Shown here: piece after piece, positions 53,559 to 62,152 of the stretch
Position numbering within the stretch: position 1 is the stretch's first letter
How the letters are laid out: every line of letters begins with the position of its first letter
Assembly (NCBI RefSeq): GCF_016863295.1
Contig: NZ_BOOP01000020.1
Span: forward strand, 62,001 to 126,000
Reading direction: 5' to 3'
DNA: 64,000 nt
DNA from: Planotetraspora phitsanulokensis
GTDB taxonomy: Bacteria; Actinomycetota; Actinomycetes; Streptosporangiales; Streptosporangiaceae
Notes under the pieces: generated by a model
Seen by the model: the letters and a program-made list of their open reading frames with translations, nothing else
Database searches by the model: none
Told to the model about the DNA's origin: nothing
Translations under genes and position numbers: made by a program

Positions 53559-54161
53559 TCAGGGGAAGGCACGGAGGGCGATTTCGACAGCGCGGGCGAG
53601 TTCCTCGCGGGTGGCGCCGGCGGCGGCGTGGACGGCCAGGCCCTCCGACACGGCCATGATGTAGCGGGCGAGGTCGTCGGGATCGTTCTCGGGGCCCAGG
53701 TCCCCGTCCTCGATCGCGCGGCGGAACCGGTCGCGCATCGCGAGTTCCCCGGCCTTGCGCGCCAGGGCGAGGGTTGAGGCCACCTCGGCGTTGTCGGGCC
53801 CGCAGGACAGGCCGCCCTGAATGGACAGACACCCCGGCGGCCGGCCCGGCATGGTCACGGCCTTGGCGTTCTCCCGCAGGAAGGTCTCGGCGACCTTCCT
53901 TGCGGTCGGCGCGGCGAGGGCGTCGCGCGCGTAGGCCAGGTCGACCTCGGCGTAGCGGGCGAGCGCCTTCCCGAACAGCTCACGCTTGTTGCCGAAGGCG
54001 GCGTACATGCTGGTCTTGTTGATGCCCATCGCCTCGGTGAGGTCACTGAGCGAGGCGCCCTCGTAGCCCTGACGCCAGAAGACCTCAAGCGCACGGTCCA
54101 GTGCCGCGTCGGCGTCGAATCCGCGGGGCCGGCCGATCACGGCCCGTCCAGTGCTGCTCAT
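53559..54161 (-). CDS. TetR/AcrR family repressor
   Basis: 200 residues from the ATG of MSSTGRAVIGRPRGFDADAAL. HTH: ALDRALEVFWRQGYEGASLSDLTEAMGINKTSMYAAFGNKREL, the pattern of the NemR/AcuR-like group with GRPRGFD at the start. The C-terminal domain has CLSIQGGLSCGPDN with two cysteines that might be redox-active, as in NemR. It is divergent from an SDR gene with shared ATCGGTAC-type operators. Confidence 0.9.
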   Translation of the reverse strand: MSSTGRAVIGRPRGFDADAALDRALEVFWRQGYEGASLSDLTEAMGINKTSMYAAFGNKRELFGKALARYAEVDLAYARDALAAPTARKVAETFLRENAKAVTMPGRPPGCLSIQGGLSCGPDNAEVASTLALARKAGELAMRDRFRRAIEDGDLGPENDPDDLARYIMAVSEGLAVHAAAGATREELARAVEIALRAFP

Positions 54162-54184
54162 GTCTTCAGGGTAGCCAACGAAAA

Positions 54185-54243
54185 ACCGATCGGTACACAA
54201 GTCGGCCGACGAGTGCTATCGTCCTTTTCAGTACCAATCGGTA
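54185..54243. promoter_or_regulatory. two TetR-type operators between tetR and SDR genes
   Basis: ACCGATCGGT (54185-54194) is a perfect palindrome. ACCAATCGGT (54233-54242), within GTACCAATCGGTACC, is nearly the same. They are 48 bp apart, one near each gene. Confidence 0.65.
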
Positions 54244-54272
54244 CCGAAGTTTCCGCAGGAAAGGACCGAGTA

Positions 54273-55022
54273 ATGGGACAGCTCGAAGGCAAGACCGCGG
54301 TCGTCACCGGAGGCACCACCGGCATCGGACTCGCCGCGGCCCAGCGGCTGGCACAGGAGGGCGCACTCGTGTTCGTCCTCGGCAGGCGCAAGCCGGAACT
54401 CGACGACGCGGTACGGAAGATCGGCCCCAACGCCGTCGGCGTCCAGGGCGACGTGTCGGACCCGACGGACCTCGACCGCCTCTACACGGCGGTCGGGCAG
54501 CGTGGGCAGGGAGTGGACGTGCTGTTCGCCAACGCGGGCGGCGGCGCCTTCGCCCCGCTCGAGCAGGTCACCGAGGAGCACTTCGACCAGACCTTCGACA
54601 CCAACGTCAAGGGCACGCTCTTCACCGTCCAGAAGGCGCTGCCGCTGCTCAACGACGGCGCGTCGATCGTCTTGACCTCCTCCTCCAGCGCGGACTCCGG
54701 CAGCGAGGCCTTCGGTGTGTACGCGGCGTCCAAGGCGGCCGTCCGCTCCTTCGCCCGCACCTGGGCCAACGAGCTCAGGGGCCGCGGCATCCGGGTGAAC
54801 GCCATCACTCCCGGGGCGGTCGACACCCCCGGATTCAGCGGCCTGGCCCCCGACGAGCAGCAGGCCGAGCAGCTCAAGGGCCATATGGCGAGCCAGGTGC
54901 CCATGGGCCGGCTGGGCCGGCCGGAGGAGATCGCCGACGCGGTCCTGTTCCTCGCCTCCGGCCAGAGCACCTTCGTCACCGGCGCCAACCTCTACGTCGA
55001 CGGCGGCCTCAACCAGATCTGA
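54273..55022 (+). CDS. short-chain dehydrogenase/reductase (SDR)
   Basis: 249 residues from the ATG of MGQLEGKTAVVTGG, with GGAAAGG upstream. The Rossmann motif TGGTTGIG, the NAG motif LFANAGGG, the catalytic Ser in SSSSADSG and YAASK are all in place, with PGAVDTPG and the C-terminal YVDGGLNQI. Arg at the end of beta-2 (VLGRRK) favours NADPH. It is the likely repressed target of the divergent TetR gene and is followed by an LLM oxidoreductase gene. Confidence 0.93.
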   Translation: MGQLEGKTAVVTGGTTGIGLAAAQRLAQEGALVFVLGRRKPELDDAVRKIGPNAVGVQGDVSDPTDLDRLYTAVGQRGQGVDVLFANAGGGAFAPLEQVTEEHFDQTFDTNVKGTLFTVQKALPLLNDGASIVLTSSSSADSGSEAFGVYAASKAAVRSFARTWANELRGRGIRVNAITPGAVDTPGFSGLAPDEQQAEQLKGHMASQVPMGRLGRPEEIADAVLFLASGQSTFVTGANLYVDGGLNQI

Positions 55023-55055
55023 GACCAGAACTGAGACCAGGACTGAGACCGGCTC
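55020..55055. repeat. 12-bp tandem repeat starting at the SDR stop codon
   Basis: TGAGACCAGAAC, TGAGACCAGGAC and TGAGACCGGCTC follow one another; the first TGA is the SDR stop, and each unit repeats the stop in frame. A decayed fourth unit follows. Confidence 0.75.
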
Positions 55056-55089
55056 TGGAACCAACGACAGACCGACAGGAGCGTCAACG

Positions 55090-55950
55090 ATGGACCTGGG
55101 ACGAACGGGAATCTGGAGCACGGAGCTCCGCCTCGGCGATCCGGGCGAGACAGCGGAGGCCGCGGCCGAACTCGACGATCTCGGCTGGGGAACACTGTGG
55201 ATCCCCGGCCTGGGCGGCGGCGACGTCCTCGGCGACGTGGAAAGGCTGCTGCGCGCCACCCGTGCGACCACGGTGGCCACCGGCGTCATCAGCATCTGGC
55301 GGCACCACGCCGAGGAGATCGCCCGGGGTCACGCCGCACTCCGGGAGGCGTACGGCGCACGCGTCCTCACGGGCCTCGGGGTGAGCGACCCCGCCGCCGC
55401 GGATGGGGCGGGCCGCCCGTTCCGGCCGGTGGAGGACATGAACGGGTATCTCGACCGCCTCGACCACACGGGCGCCCCCCTCCCTGCAGACGAGCGGATC
55501 CTCGCCGCGCTGAGCCCGCGCCTCGTACGGCTGGGCGGGGAGCGCACCGCGGGGGTGCACCCGTTCATGGTCACGCCCGAGTCCACGGCGGCCACCCGGG
55601 AGTCGCTTGGGCGGGCGCCCACGCTCGCCCCCTACCAGGCCGTCGTGCTGGACGGGGATCCCGGCAGGGCGCGCGCCACCGCGCGCGGCTTCCTCGGGCC
55701 GTTCCTGACCATGGACCACTACGCCAGGAGCCTGCGCCGCCAGGGGTTCGCCGACGAGGATCTGGCCGGTGGCGGCAGCGACCGCCTGATCGACCGAGTC
55801 GTGGCCTGGGGGGAGGTCGAGACGATCGCCGGTCGCCTGAGAGAACACCACGACGCTGGGGCCGATCACGTCGCCCTCCACGTCCTGCGCGCGGACGGGG
55901 CGTTCCCGCGCCGCGAGTGGCGGGAACTGGCACCCCTGACCCGTGCGTGA
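55090..55950 (+). CDS. LLM class F420-dependent oxidoreductase
   Basis: 286 residues, ATG with AGGAG nine bases upstream. The N-terminal AELDDLGWGTLWIPGLGG and ATGVISIWRHHAEEIARGHAAL belong to the TIGR03620 group of luciferase-like proteins, with HVALHVL near the C-terminus. F420 is an actinobacterial deazaflavin. With the SDR it probably handles a small-molecule redox reaction induced through the TetR. Its stop codon lies inside a copy of the GTGATCATGCACAC repeat. Confidence 0.88.
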   Translation: MDLGRTGIWSTELRLGDPGETAEAAAELDDLGWGTLWIPGLGGGDVLGDVERLLRATRATTVATGVISIWRHHAEEIARGHAALREAYGARVLTGLGVSDPAAADGAGRPFRPVEDMNGYLDRLDHTGAPLPADERILAALSPRLVRLGGERTAGVHPFMVTPESTAATRESLGRAPTLAPYQAVVLDGDPGRARATARGFLGPFLTMDHYARSLRRQGFADEDLAGGGSDRLIDRVVAWGEVETIAGRLREHHDAGADHVALHVLRADGAFPRREWRELAPLTRA

Positions 55951-56092
55951 TCATGCACACGTTCGGGCCGAAACCCTCCGACCAGCCTCTTCACGGGTCG
56001 TGATCATGCACACATTCTAGGAGGCCCCTCTGTGATCACGGTCGGTATTCCTCCAGTTCAGCGCATGTTCTGTCGAATGTGTGCATGATCAC
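55947..56092. repeat. right array of the GTGATCATGCACAC repeat
   Basis: Direct copies at 55947-55960 and 56000-56013, an inverted copy at 56079-56092 and a GTGATCAC half-copy at 56032-56039. The first copy supplies the last codon and stop of the LLM gene. The stretch before the second copy, CTCCGACCAGCCTCTTCAC, matches the left array. The array fills the gap between two convergent genes and may act as terminator. Confidence 0.8.
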
Positions 56093-56101
56093 GCTGAGGG
56101 G

Positions 56102-57631
56102 TTATCGGTGGGCGAACGCCCCCATCGCGGGGAGCGCCCGATCGTCGTAGCCGAACAGCGCCTGGTTCTCCCAGCCGTTTCCGGAGGAGGGATCGGCGGG
56201 GTCCCAGCCGTTGCCGGCCACGGCGGTCCAGGTGGGCTCCCAGTACACGGCCCCGAGCCCGCGCCCGTCCGGCACCGCCTGGACGATGCTCAGCACGTCG
56301 CGGAACATCGCGGTCTGGCCCGCGCGCGTGGCCGGATAGTTCGGGTACGGCTCGGCCGAGGTGATGATGTTGGTGAGGGGGTCGTTCTCGGCGTCGGTGA
56401 AGGGATAGGCCGTCTCCGCGACGAGCACGGGCTTGCCGTACCGGGCGGCGATGTCGTCGATGTTCGCCTGGAAGGCCCCGAGCGTCCCGTGCCAGTACGG
56501 GTAGTAGGAGACGCCGATCACGTCGTAGCGGACCCCGTTGGCCGCGGCGCTGTCGAACCACCAGCGGAACAGCCCGTTGTTGCCGCCCTCGGCCACGTGC
56601 AGGACGACCATCGTCTCGGCCGAGACGTCCTTCACCGCCTGGTATCCGGCGTTCAGCAGGCCGGCGAGGTCGGCGAAGTGCGAACTGCGGCCCTCCTCCC
56701 ACAGGATCCCGTCGTTGATCTCGTTGCCGACCTGGACCATGTCCGCCGTGGTCCCCTGCGCCTTCAGCGCGTTGAGGACGTCGTAGGTGTGGTCGTAGAG
56801 CGCGGTCTTCAGCCCCGCATAGTCCAGGTCCGCCCACGCGGCGGGCTTGTACTGCTTGCCCGGGTCGGCCCACGCGTCGGAGTAGTGGAAGTCGATCAGC
56901 AGCCCCATGCCGAGCGCCTTGACGCGTCTGGCCATGGCCAGCACGTGTGCCTTGTCGTTGTAGCCGTCGGCCGGGTCGACCCACACCTTGAGCCGCACGT
57001 AGTCCGCCCCGGCGCCGTGCATGATCTTCAGTGGGTCGGCTCGCTTTCCGCTCGCGGTGAAGTACCTGCCGCCGTTCGCCTCCGACTTGGGCAGGCTCGA
57101 GGTGTCGGCTCCCTTCACGGCGAGCGTCGCCTTCCCCGGGGCGAAGGTGACGTCGTCGAAGTCGGCCCAGCCTCCGGCGGCCGCGTCGGTGGCCAGGCTG
57201 ATCGTGCACCTGCCCCGCGTCACCTTCTGGGTGACCGCGATGTGCAGCCACTCGGAACCGGACGCCGGGACCCAGGTGGACGTGTCCGGCGAGCCGCAGT
57301 CCTTCAGGGTGATCCTGCTCTGGTTCATCGCACCGGCACGCACCCAGGCGCGCAGCGTGTAGTAGCCGTCCCGCAGCCCGGACACCGTCTGGCGGGTCTC
57401 GGCCCGGGACGCCGTCGCCGCCTGCTGCGTCAGCCGTGACGAGCCGCTGTGCCCTCCTGCCTGGGTGAGAGCCGACGCGCCCTTGCCCGTGGACGTCCGC
57501 CAGCCGGTGACTCCCTTCTCGAAACCGCTGTTGGTGACCGCGGGAGGACCGGACGAGGCGGCCCGTGCCGGTTGGATCGCGACGAGCGTCGCGGCGGCGC
57601 ACAGGGTGAGCGCCATCAGGGTCTTGTTCAT
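56102..57631 (-). CDS. secreted GH53 endo-beta-1,4-galactanase with carbohydrate-binding module
   Basis: 509 residues. Signal peptide to about residue 25 (VAIQPARAASS). Residues 30-165 form a CBM-like beta-sandwich (NSGFEKGVTGW, DGYYTLRAWVRAG, FDDVTF). The GH53 barrel follows: GADYVRLKVWVDPADGYND, acid/base Glu304 in VQVGNEINDG, nucleophile Glu406 in PVLVAETAYP and YWEPTW. It cuts beta-1,4-galactan side chains of pectin outside the cell. It lies downstream of the GH42 gene on the same strand and feeds the ABC transporter encoded on the other side. Confidence 0.94.
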   Translation of the reverse strand: MNKTLMALTLCAAATLVAIQPARAASSGPPAVTNSGFEKGVTGWRTSTGKGASALTQAGGHSGSSRLTQQAATASRAETRQTVSGLRDGYYTLRAWVRAGAMNQSRITLKDCGSPDTSTWVPASGSEWLHIAVTQKVTRGRCTISLATDAAAGGWADFDDVTFAPGKATLAVKGADTSSLPKSEANGGRYFTASGKRADPLKIMHGAGADYVRLKVWVDPADGYNDKAHVLAMARRVKALGMGLLIDFHYSDAWADPGKQYKPAAWADLDYAGLKTALYDHTYDVLNALKAQGTTADMVQVGNEINDGILWEEGRSSHFADLAGLLNAGYQAVKDVSAETMVVLHVAEGGNNGLFRWWFDSAAANGVRYDVIGVSYYPYWHGTLGAFQANIDDIAARYGKPVLVAETAYPFTDAENDPLTNIITSAEPYPNYPATRAGQTAMFRDVLSIVQAVPDGRGLGAVYWEPTWTAVAGNGWDPADPSSGNGWENQALFGYDDRALPAMGAFAHR

Positions 57632-57690
57632 GTGTCCTCGCTCAGGTGAGGAGTGATGCGGACATCCCCGAACCCCCGTGCGTCCCCGGT

Positions 57691-57719
57691 GCCGCGCCGC
57701 GGTCAGGCGTCGGCGCGGC
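57691..57719. terminator. hairpin between the GH42 and GH53 genes
   Basis: GCCGCGCCG and CGGCGCGGC form a perfect 9-bp stem with an 11-base loop. It may end the GH42 transcript or set the ratio of the two products. Confidence 0.55.
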
Positions 57720-57730
57720 CCCGAGGACCT

Positions 57731-59743
57731 CTATGTGCGGACCACCGCCACCCCTCCGGGCGGGACGGTGGCGGATCCCCGGTGTTCCACGCCGTCGAGC
57801 AGGCCGGTTCCCGTCACGCCGGGAACCGTGACCGGCCGGTCGCCGTGGTTGAAGAGGAACAGATGGGCGCCGCGGCGGACGACCTCGACGTCCTCGGGAA
57901 CATCCGCGAGCCGCCGTACGCCCGCGTGGTCGAGCACCTCCCCGAGCAGCCCCCGCAGGCCGTACGGGCCGCGCGGCCCGGAGCCGGAAGCCTCGTCGAG
58001 GGCGGTCGCAACGTACCAGGCCGCACCGGCGCCGAGGTCGTGCCTGGTCACCGCGGGGTGACCGGCGTCGGGACCGTCGGCGAACGTCCACAGGGCCGCC
58101 GCCTCCCCGAGCCGGACGCGCTCGGACCAGATCCGGCCGGCGTACTCCCCGGCACCGGAGCTCACGGCGACCGTTCCGTGCTCACGGAGCGGATGGAACT
58201 CCTCCACCGACAGGCCGAGCACCTCGCGGAGCACACCCGGGTACGGGCCCCCGTGGATGGCGTCGTTCTCGTCGACGATGCCGGAGAAGAACGAGACGAG
58301 CAGGTGGCCTCCCGCCTCGACGTAGCGGTGCAGGTTCTTGGCCGACCCTTCGGTCAGCAGGTACGCGCTGGGCACGACCACCAGCCGGTACGCGGACAGG
58401 TCGGCCGACGGGTGGACGAAGTCGACGGTGACGTGCTCACGCCACAGGGCCTCGTAGAACGCGCCCACCCGCTCCCGGAACCCCAGGTCCGCCGAGGGAC
58501 GCCACTCCAGTTCGAGGGCCCAGTACGACTCCCAGTCCCAGACGACGGCGACGTCGGCCTCGACGCGCGAACCGCGGACCGGGGCCAGGCGGCCGAGGTC
58601 GGCTCCCAGGTCGACGACGTCCCGCCACACCTCGGAGTCGGTCCCGGCGTGGGGCACCATCGCCGAATGGAACTTCTCCGCGCCGTGGCGTGAGGCGCGC
58701 CACTGGAAGAACATCACCGAGTCCGAGCCCCTGGCGACGTGCGCGAGGCTGTTGCGCCGCATCTCCCCTCGGCGTTTGGCGAGGTTGCGGGGCTGCCAGT
58801 TGACCGCGCCCGTCGAATGCTCCATCAGCATCCACGGCCGGCCGCCGGAAACCGAGCGCGTGAGGTCCGCCGCCATCGCCAGCCCGATGTGGGCGTCGGG
58901 CGTCTCCGCGTCGAGGTAATGGTCGTTCGCGACGACGTCGACCTCGGCCGACCACCGCCAGTAGTCCATCGGCTTGCAGTTGGGGATCATGAAGTTGGTG
59001 GTCACCGGCAGGTCGCTGAACCGCCGGACGGCCTCCCGCTCGCGCCGGTAGTTCGCGATGTGCGCGTCGACGGAGAAGCGCATGAAGTCGAGCTGGAGTC
59101 CGGTCAGCAGGCCGGGCGGGGCGAGCAGCGGCGGTTCGACCTCGTCGAACGAGCCGTAGGTCAGGCCCCAGAACGTGGTCCCCCACGCGGCGTTGACGGC
59201 GCCGACGTCCCCGTACCGCTCTCGCAGCCAGGCGCGGAACGCCTCCGCGGAGGTCGGGCAGTAGCAGTGCGCGTTGGCCCAGCCGTACTCGTTGTGCACG
59301 TGCCACATGGCCAACGCCGGGTGACCGGCGTACCGCTCGGCCAGCCGTCCGGCCACGCGCTCGGAGGCGGCGGCGTATTCGGGCGAGCTCGGGCAGAAGC
59401 TGTGGCGGGTGGCGCCGCCGAGCACGTGGCCCTCCCGGTCCACGAGCCGGCTTCCCGGGTGGCGGTTGCGGAACCACACGGGCGGCGAGGACGTCGGGGT
59501 CCCGAGGTCGACCTTGATGCCCTCGGAGTGCAGCAGGTCGAAGATCCGGTCGAGCCGGTCGAAGTCGTACACGCCCTCCGCGGGTTCGATCAGGCCCCAG
59601 TTGAAGACGCCGACCGTGACCAGGTTCACCCCGGCCTGCCGCATCAGCCGGACGTCCTCCTGCCACACCTCCTCCGGCCACTGCTCGGGGTTGTAGTCCC
59701 CCCCGTATGCGAGGCCCTCGGGCAGGGCGGGATATCCAGGCAA
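57731..59743 (-). CDS. GH42 beta-galactosidase
   Basis: 670 residues, TTG start just after a GGGGGAG stretch. The N-terminal GGDYNPEQWPEEVWQEDVRLM is diagnostic. Acid/base Glu152 is in MWHVHNEYG and nucleophile Glu308 in PWMLMEHSTGAVNWQPRN. The zinc cysteines (HSFCPSSP, HCYCPTS) are largely kept. No signal peptide: it hydrolyses imported galacto-oligosaccharides in the cytoplasm. It is divergent from the binding-protein gene with operators between them. Confidence 0.94.
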   Translation of the reverse strand: MPGYPALPEGLAYGGDYNPEQWPEEVWQEDVRLMRQAGVNLVTVGVFNWGLIEPAEGVYDFDRLDRIFDLLHSEGIKVDLGTPTSSPPVWFRNRHPGSRLVDREGHVLGGATRHSFCPSSPEYAAASERVAGRLAERYAGHPALAMWHVHNEYGWANAHCYCPTSAEAFRAWLRERYGDVGAVNAAWGTTFWGLTYGSFDEVEPPLLAPPGLLTGLQLDFMRFSVDAHIANYRREREAVRRFSDLPVTTNFMIPNCKPMDYWRWSAEVDVVANDHYLDAETPDAHIGLAMAADLTRSVSGGRPWMLMEHSTGAVNWQPRNLAKRRGEMRRNSLAHVARGSDSVMFFQWRASRHGAEKFHSAMVPHAGTDSEVWRDVVDLGADLGRLAPVRGSRVEADVAVVWDWESYWALELEWRPSADLGFRERVGAFYEALWREHVTVDFVHPSADLSAYRLVVVPSAYLLTEGSAKNLHRYVEAGGHLLVSFFSGIVDENDAIHGGPYPGVLREVLGLSVEEFHPLREHGTVAVSSGAGEYAGRIWSERVRLGEAAALWTFADGPDAGHPAVTRHDLGAGAAWYVATALDEASGSGPRGPYGLRGLLGEVLDHAGVRRLADVPEDVEVVRRGAHLFLFNHGDRPVTVPGVTGTGLLDGVEHRGSATVPPGGVAVVRT

Positions 59744-59762
59744 AGCTCCCCCTCAACTTGTT

Positions 59763-59778
59763 CTGTGAACGTGCACAG
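59763..59778. promoter_or_regulatory. LacI-type operator, GH42 side
   Basis: CTGTGAACGTGCACAG is a 16-bp near-palindrome with a central CG, 20 bases upstream of the GH42 start. It shares CTGTGAACGT with the site at 59886. Confidence 0.7.
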
Positions 59779-59882
59779 TAATCCAGCCACTCGGGAGAGA
59801 AAAGAGTCGTCGCAAACATCGCAGATCAAGGCGTCAGTTAACGACAACGTAACGAGCATTGACACCCGCAGACCGGGATTCC

Positions 59883-59904
59883 AGTCTGTGAACGTTCCCA
59901 GACT
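59883..59904. promoter_or_regulatory. LacI-type operator, ABC operon side
   Basis: A 22-bp dyad with AGTCTG/CAGACT outer arms and core GTGAACGTTCCC; only one symmetrical pair deviates. It follows TTGACA (59859-59864) at the distance of a -10 region, so a bound repressor would block the promoter of the binding-protein gene. The LacI gene at the end of the operon is the probable binder. Confidence 0.7.
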
Positions 59905-59936
59905 GTTGACGTCTCCCCACCCCCATGGAGGCACGT

Positions 59937-61250
59937 ATGCGTTCAGGTCGGCTCGCAGTGGCGGGGGCCGCGGTCCTCGCCCTCGCCTTATCCGCCGGAT
60001 GCTCGAGCGGATCGCAGGAATCGGCCGCGCCGACGGCCGCCCAGACCTCCGCCGCGGGGCCGGTCACGCTCACCTACTGGAGCTGGGTCCCCAACATGGA
60101 CAAGATCGTGGCGGTCTGGAACAAGGCGCACCCCGACATCCAGGTCAACGTGAGCAAGCAGGCCGGCGGCGACGACGCGGCGGCCAAGTTCCTCACCGCG
60201 GCCAAGGCAGGGAACCCGCCCGACCTGATCCAGGCCGAGTACCAGATGTTGCCGTCGTTCGTGGCCGCCGACGCCGTCGCCGACCTCACGTCCGGCACCG
60301 CCCAGGTCAAGGGCGAGTTCGGCGAGGGGGTCTGGGGCCTGGTCACCCTCGGCACGGACGCCGTCTACGCGATCCCGCAGGACAGCGGCCCGATGATGCT
60401 CTACTACCGCAAGGACCTCTTCGAGAAGTTCGGCGTCGAGGTGCCCAAGACGTGGGACGAGTACGCGGAGGCCGCCCGCGCGGTGCACAAGGCCGACCCC
60501 AAGGTCTACCTCGGCACGTTCTCGAGCAAGGACCCCGGCTCGTTCGCCGGTCTGGCCCAGCAGGCGGGCGCCCAGTGGTGGTCGATCCAAGGTGAGTCGT
60601 GGAAGGTCGCCATCGACGACGCCGCGACGAAGAAGGTCGCCGACTACTGGGGCGGCCTCGTCAAGGAGGGGGTCATCGACGACCAGCCGTACTTCACCCC
60701 CGAATGGAACAAGGCGCTCAACGACGGCACGCTGCTGACCTGGCCGTCCGCCGTGTGGGGTCCGGGAGTCCTGTCGAGCAACGCCCCCAAGGGCAAGGGC
60801 AAGTGGGAGATCGCCCCGCTGCCGCAGTGGTCCGCCGGTGAGAACGCCACCGGGTTCTGGGGCGGCTCGTCGACCGCCGTCGCCCAGAAGTCGCCCAACC
60901 AGGCGGCCGCCACGCAGTTCGCCACCTGGCTGAACACCGACCCCGAGGCGCTGTCCCTGCTGGTCACGGAAGGCGCGGTCTACCCGGCGGCGACGAAGGG
61001 CGGCGCCGCGCTGACCAGCGCCCCCGACTACTTCTCCAACCAGCCGGACTTCTGGCAGCAGACCGCCGCCATCTCCGCGACGGCCCGGGGCTTCACCTTC
61101 GGACCGGACGTCAACGTGACCTACAACGCCTTCAAGGACGCCTTCGACAAGGCCCTGCAGAACGGGTCCTCGTTCTCCGACGCCGTCGGGGTGATGCAGG
61201 AGACGACCGTGGCGGACATGCAGAAGTCCGGATTCCAGCTCGCGCGATGA
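59937..61250 (+). CDS. galacto-oligosaccharide-type ABC binding lipoprotein
   Basis: 437 residues from the ATG with GGAGG five bases upstream. Signal peptide with lipobox LSAGCSSG. SBP_bac_1 fold: LTYWSWVPNMDKIVAVWNKA, then ALYYRKDLFEKFGVEVPKTWDEY-like sequence, and ATGFWGGSSTAVAQ. Beside GH42 and GH53 genes it most likely binds beta-1,4-galacto-oligosaccharides. Overlaps the permease gene by four bases. Confidence 0.93.
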   Translation: MRSGRLAVAGAAVLALALSAGCSSGSQESAAPTAAQTSAAGPVTLTYWSWVPNMDKIVAVWNKAHPDIQVNVSKQAGGDDAAAKFLTAAKAGNPPDLIQAEYQMLPSFVAADAVADLTSGTAQVKGEFGEGVWGLVTLGTDAVYAIPQDSGPMMLYYRKDLFEKFGVEVPKTWDEYAEAARAVHKADPKVYLGTFSSKDPGSFAGLAQQAGAQWWSIQGESWKVAIDDAATKKVADYWGGLVKEGVIDDQPYFTPEWNKALNDGTLLTWPSAVWGPGVLSSNAPKGKGKWEIAPLPQWSAGENATGFWGGSSTAVAQKSPNQAAATQFATWLNTDPEALSLLVTEGAVYPAATKGGAALTSAPDYFSNQPDFWQQTAAISATARGFTFGPDVNVTYNAFKDAFDKALQNGSSFSDAVGVMQETTVADMQKSGFQLAR

Positions 61251-62152
61251 GAGCGCACCGGCCGAGCGGCGCCCGCGGTGCGGGCGCCGCCCCCTACCTG
61301 TTCCTCGCGCCGGCCGTGGTGCTGTTCACGCTGTTCACCGCGGTCCCCATCGTGTACACCGCCTACCTCAGCCTCCGCAGGACGAAGGTCTCGGGTCTCG
61401 GCCTCGGCCGCGGGGCGCGCAGGGAGGTCTTCGCGGGTCTCGACAACTACAGTGCGGCGCTCGGCGACGGCGAGTTGTGGGCGGGCTGGCTGCGCGTGCT
61501 CGGCTACGGCGCGATCGTGCTGACCGTCATGCTCGGCCTCGCCCTGCTGTTCGCGCTGCTGCTCGACTCGGCACACGTACGGCTCGCCCGGTTCTCGAGG
61601 ATCGCCCTGTTCCTCCCGTACGCCGTGCCGGGCGTCGTGGCGACGTTGTTGTGGGGCTTCCTCTACCTGCCCAGCGTCACGCCCCTGCGCGACCTGGGTG
61701 TCGACGTCGTCCTGCTCGGCCCGGGCACCGTCACGTTCTCCATGGCCAACATCGCGATCTGGGGCGGCACCGGTTTCAACATGCTGGTCCTGTACACCGC
61801 GCTGCGGGCCGTCCCGCGCACCTACTACGAGGCCGCCCGCATCGACGGGGCGAGCGAACGCCACATCGCGCTGCGGATCAAGATCCCGATCCTGATGCCG
61901 GCGATCATCCTGACGACCGTGTTCTCGGTCATCGCCACGATCCAGGTGTTCACCGAGCCGACCGCGCTGCGCCCGCTGACGAACACGATCAGCTCCACGT
62001 GGAGCCCGCTCATGAAGGTCTACCGGGACGCGTTCGTCAACGGCGACCTGTACTCGGCCGCCGCCACGTCGATCGTCATCGCGGCGATATCCCTCGTCCT
62101 GTCGTTCGGTTTCCTGCGCGTCGTCCGCGACCGCGCGTTCCAGGAGGGCTGA
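61247..62152 (+). CDS. sugar ABC transporter permease, MalF/CUT1 type
   Basis: 301 residues with six membrane segments. The EAA loop is YYEAARIDGASERHIALRIKIPILMP. The start overlaps the binding-protein stop (ATGA), and the stop shares one base with the next start. Confidence 0.93.
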   Translation: MRAHRPSGARGAGAAPYLFLAPAVVLFTLFTAVPIVYTAYLSLRRTKVSGLGLGRGARREVFAGLDNYSAALGDGELWAGWLRVLGYGAIVLTVMLGLALLFALLLDSAHVRLARFSRIALFLPYAVPGVVATLLWGFLYLPSVTPLRDLGVDVVLLGPGTVTFSMANIAIWGGTGFNMLVLYTALRAVPRTYYEAARIDGASERHIALRIKIPILMPAIILTTVFSVIATIQVFTEPTALRPLTNTISSTWSPLMKVYRDAFVNGDLYSAAATSIVIAAISLVLSFGFLRVVRDRAFQEG

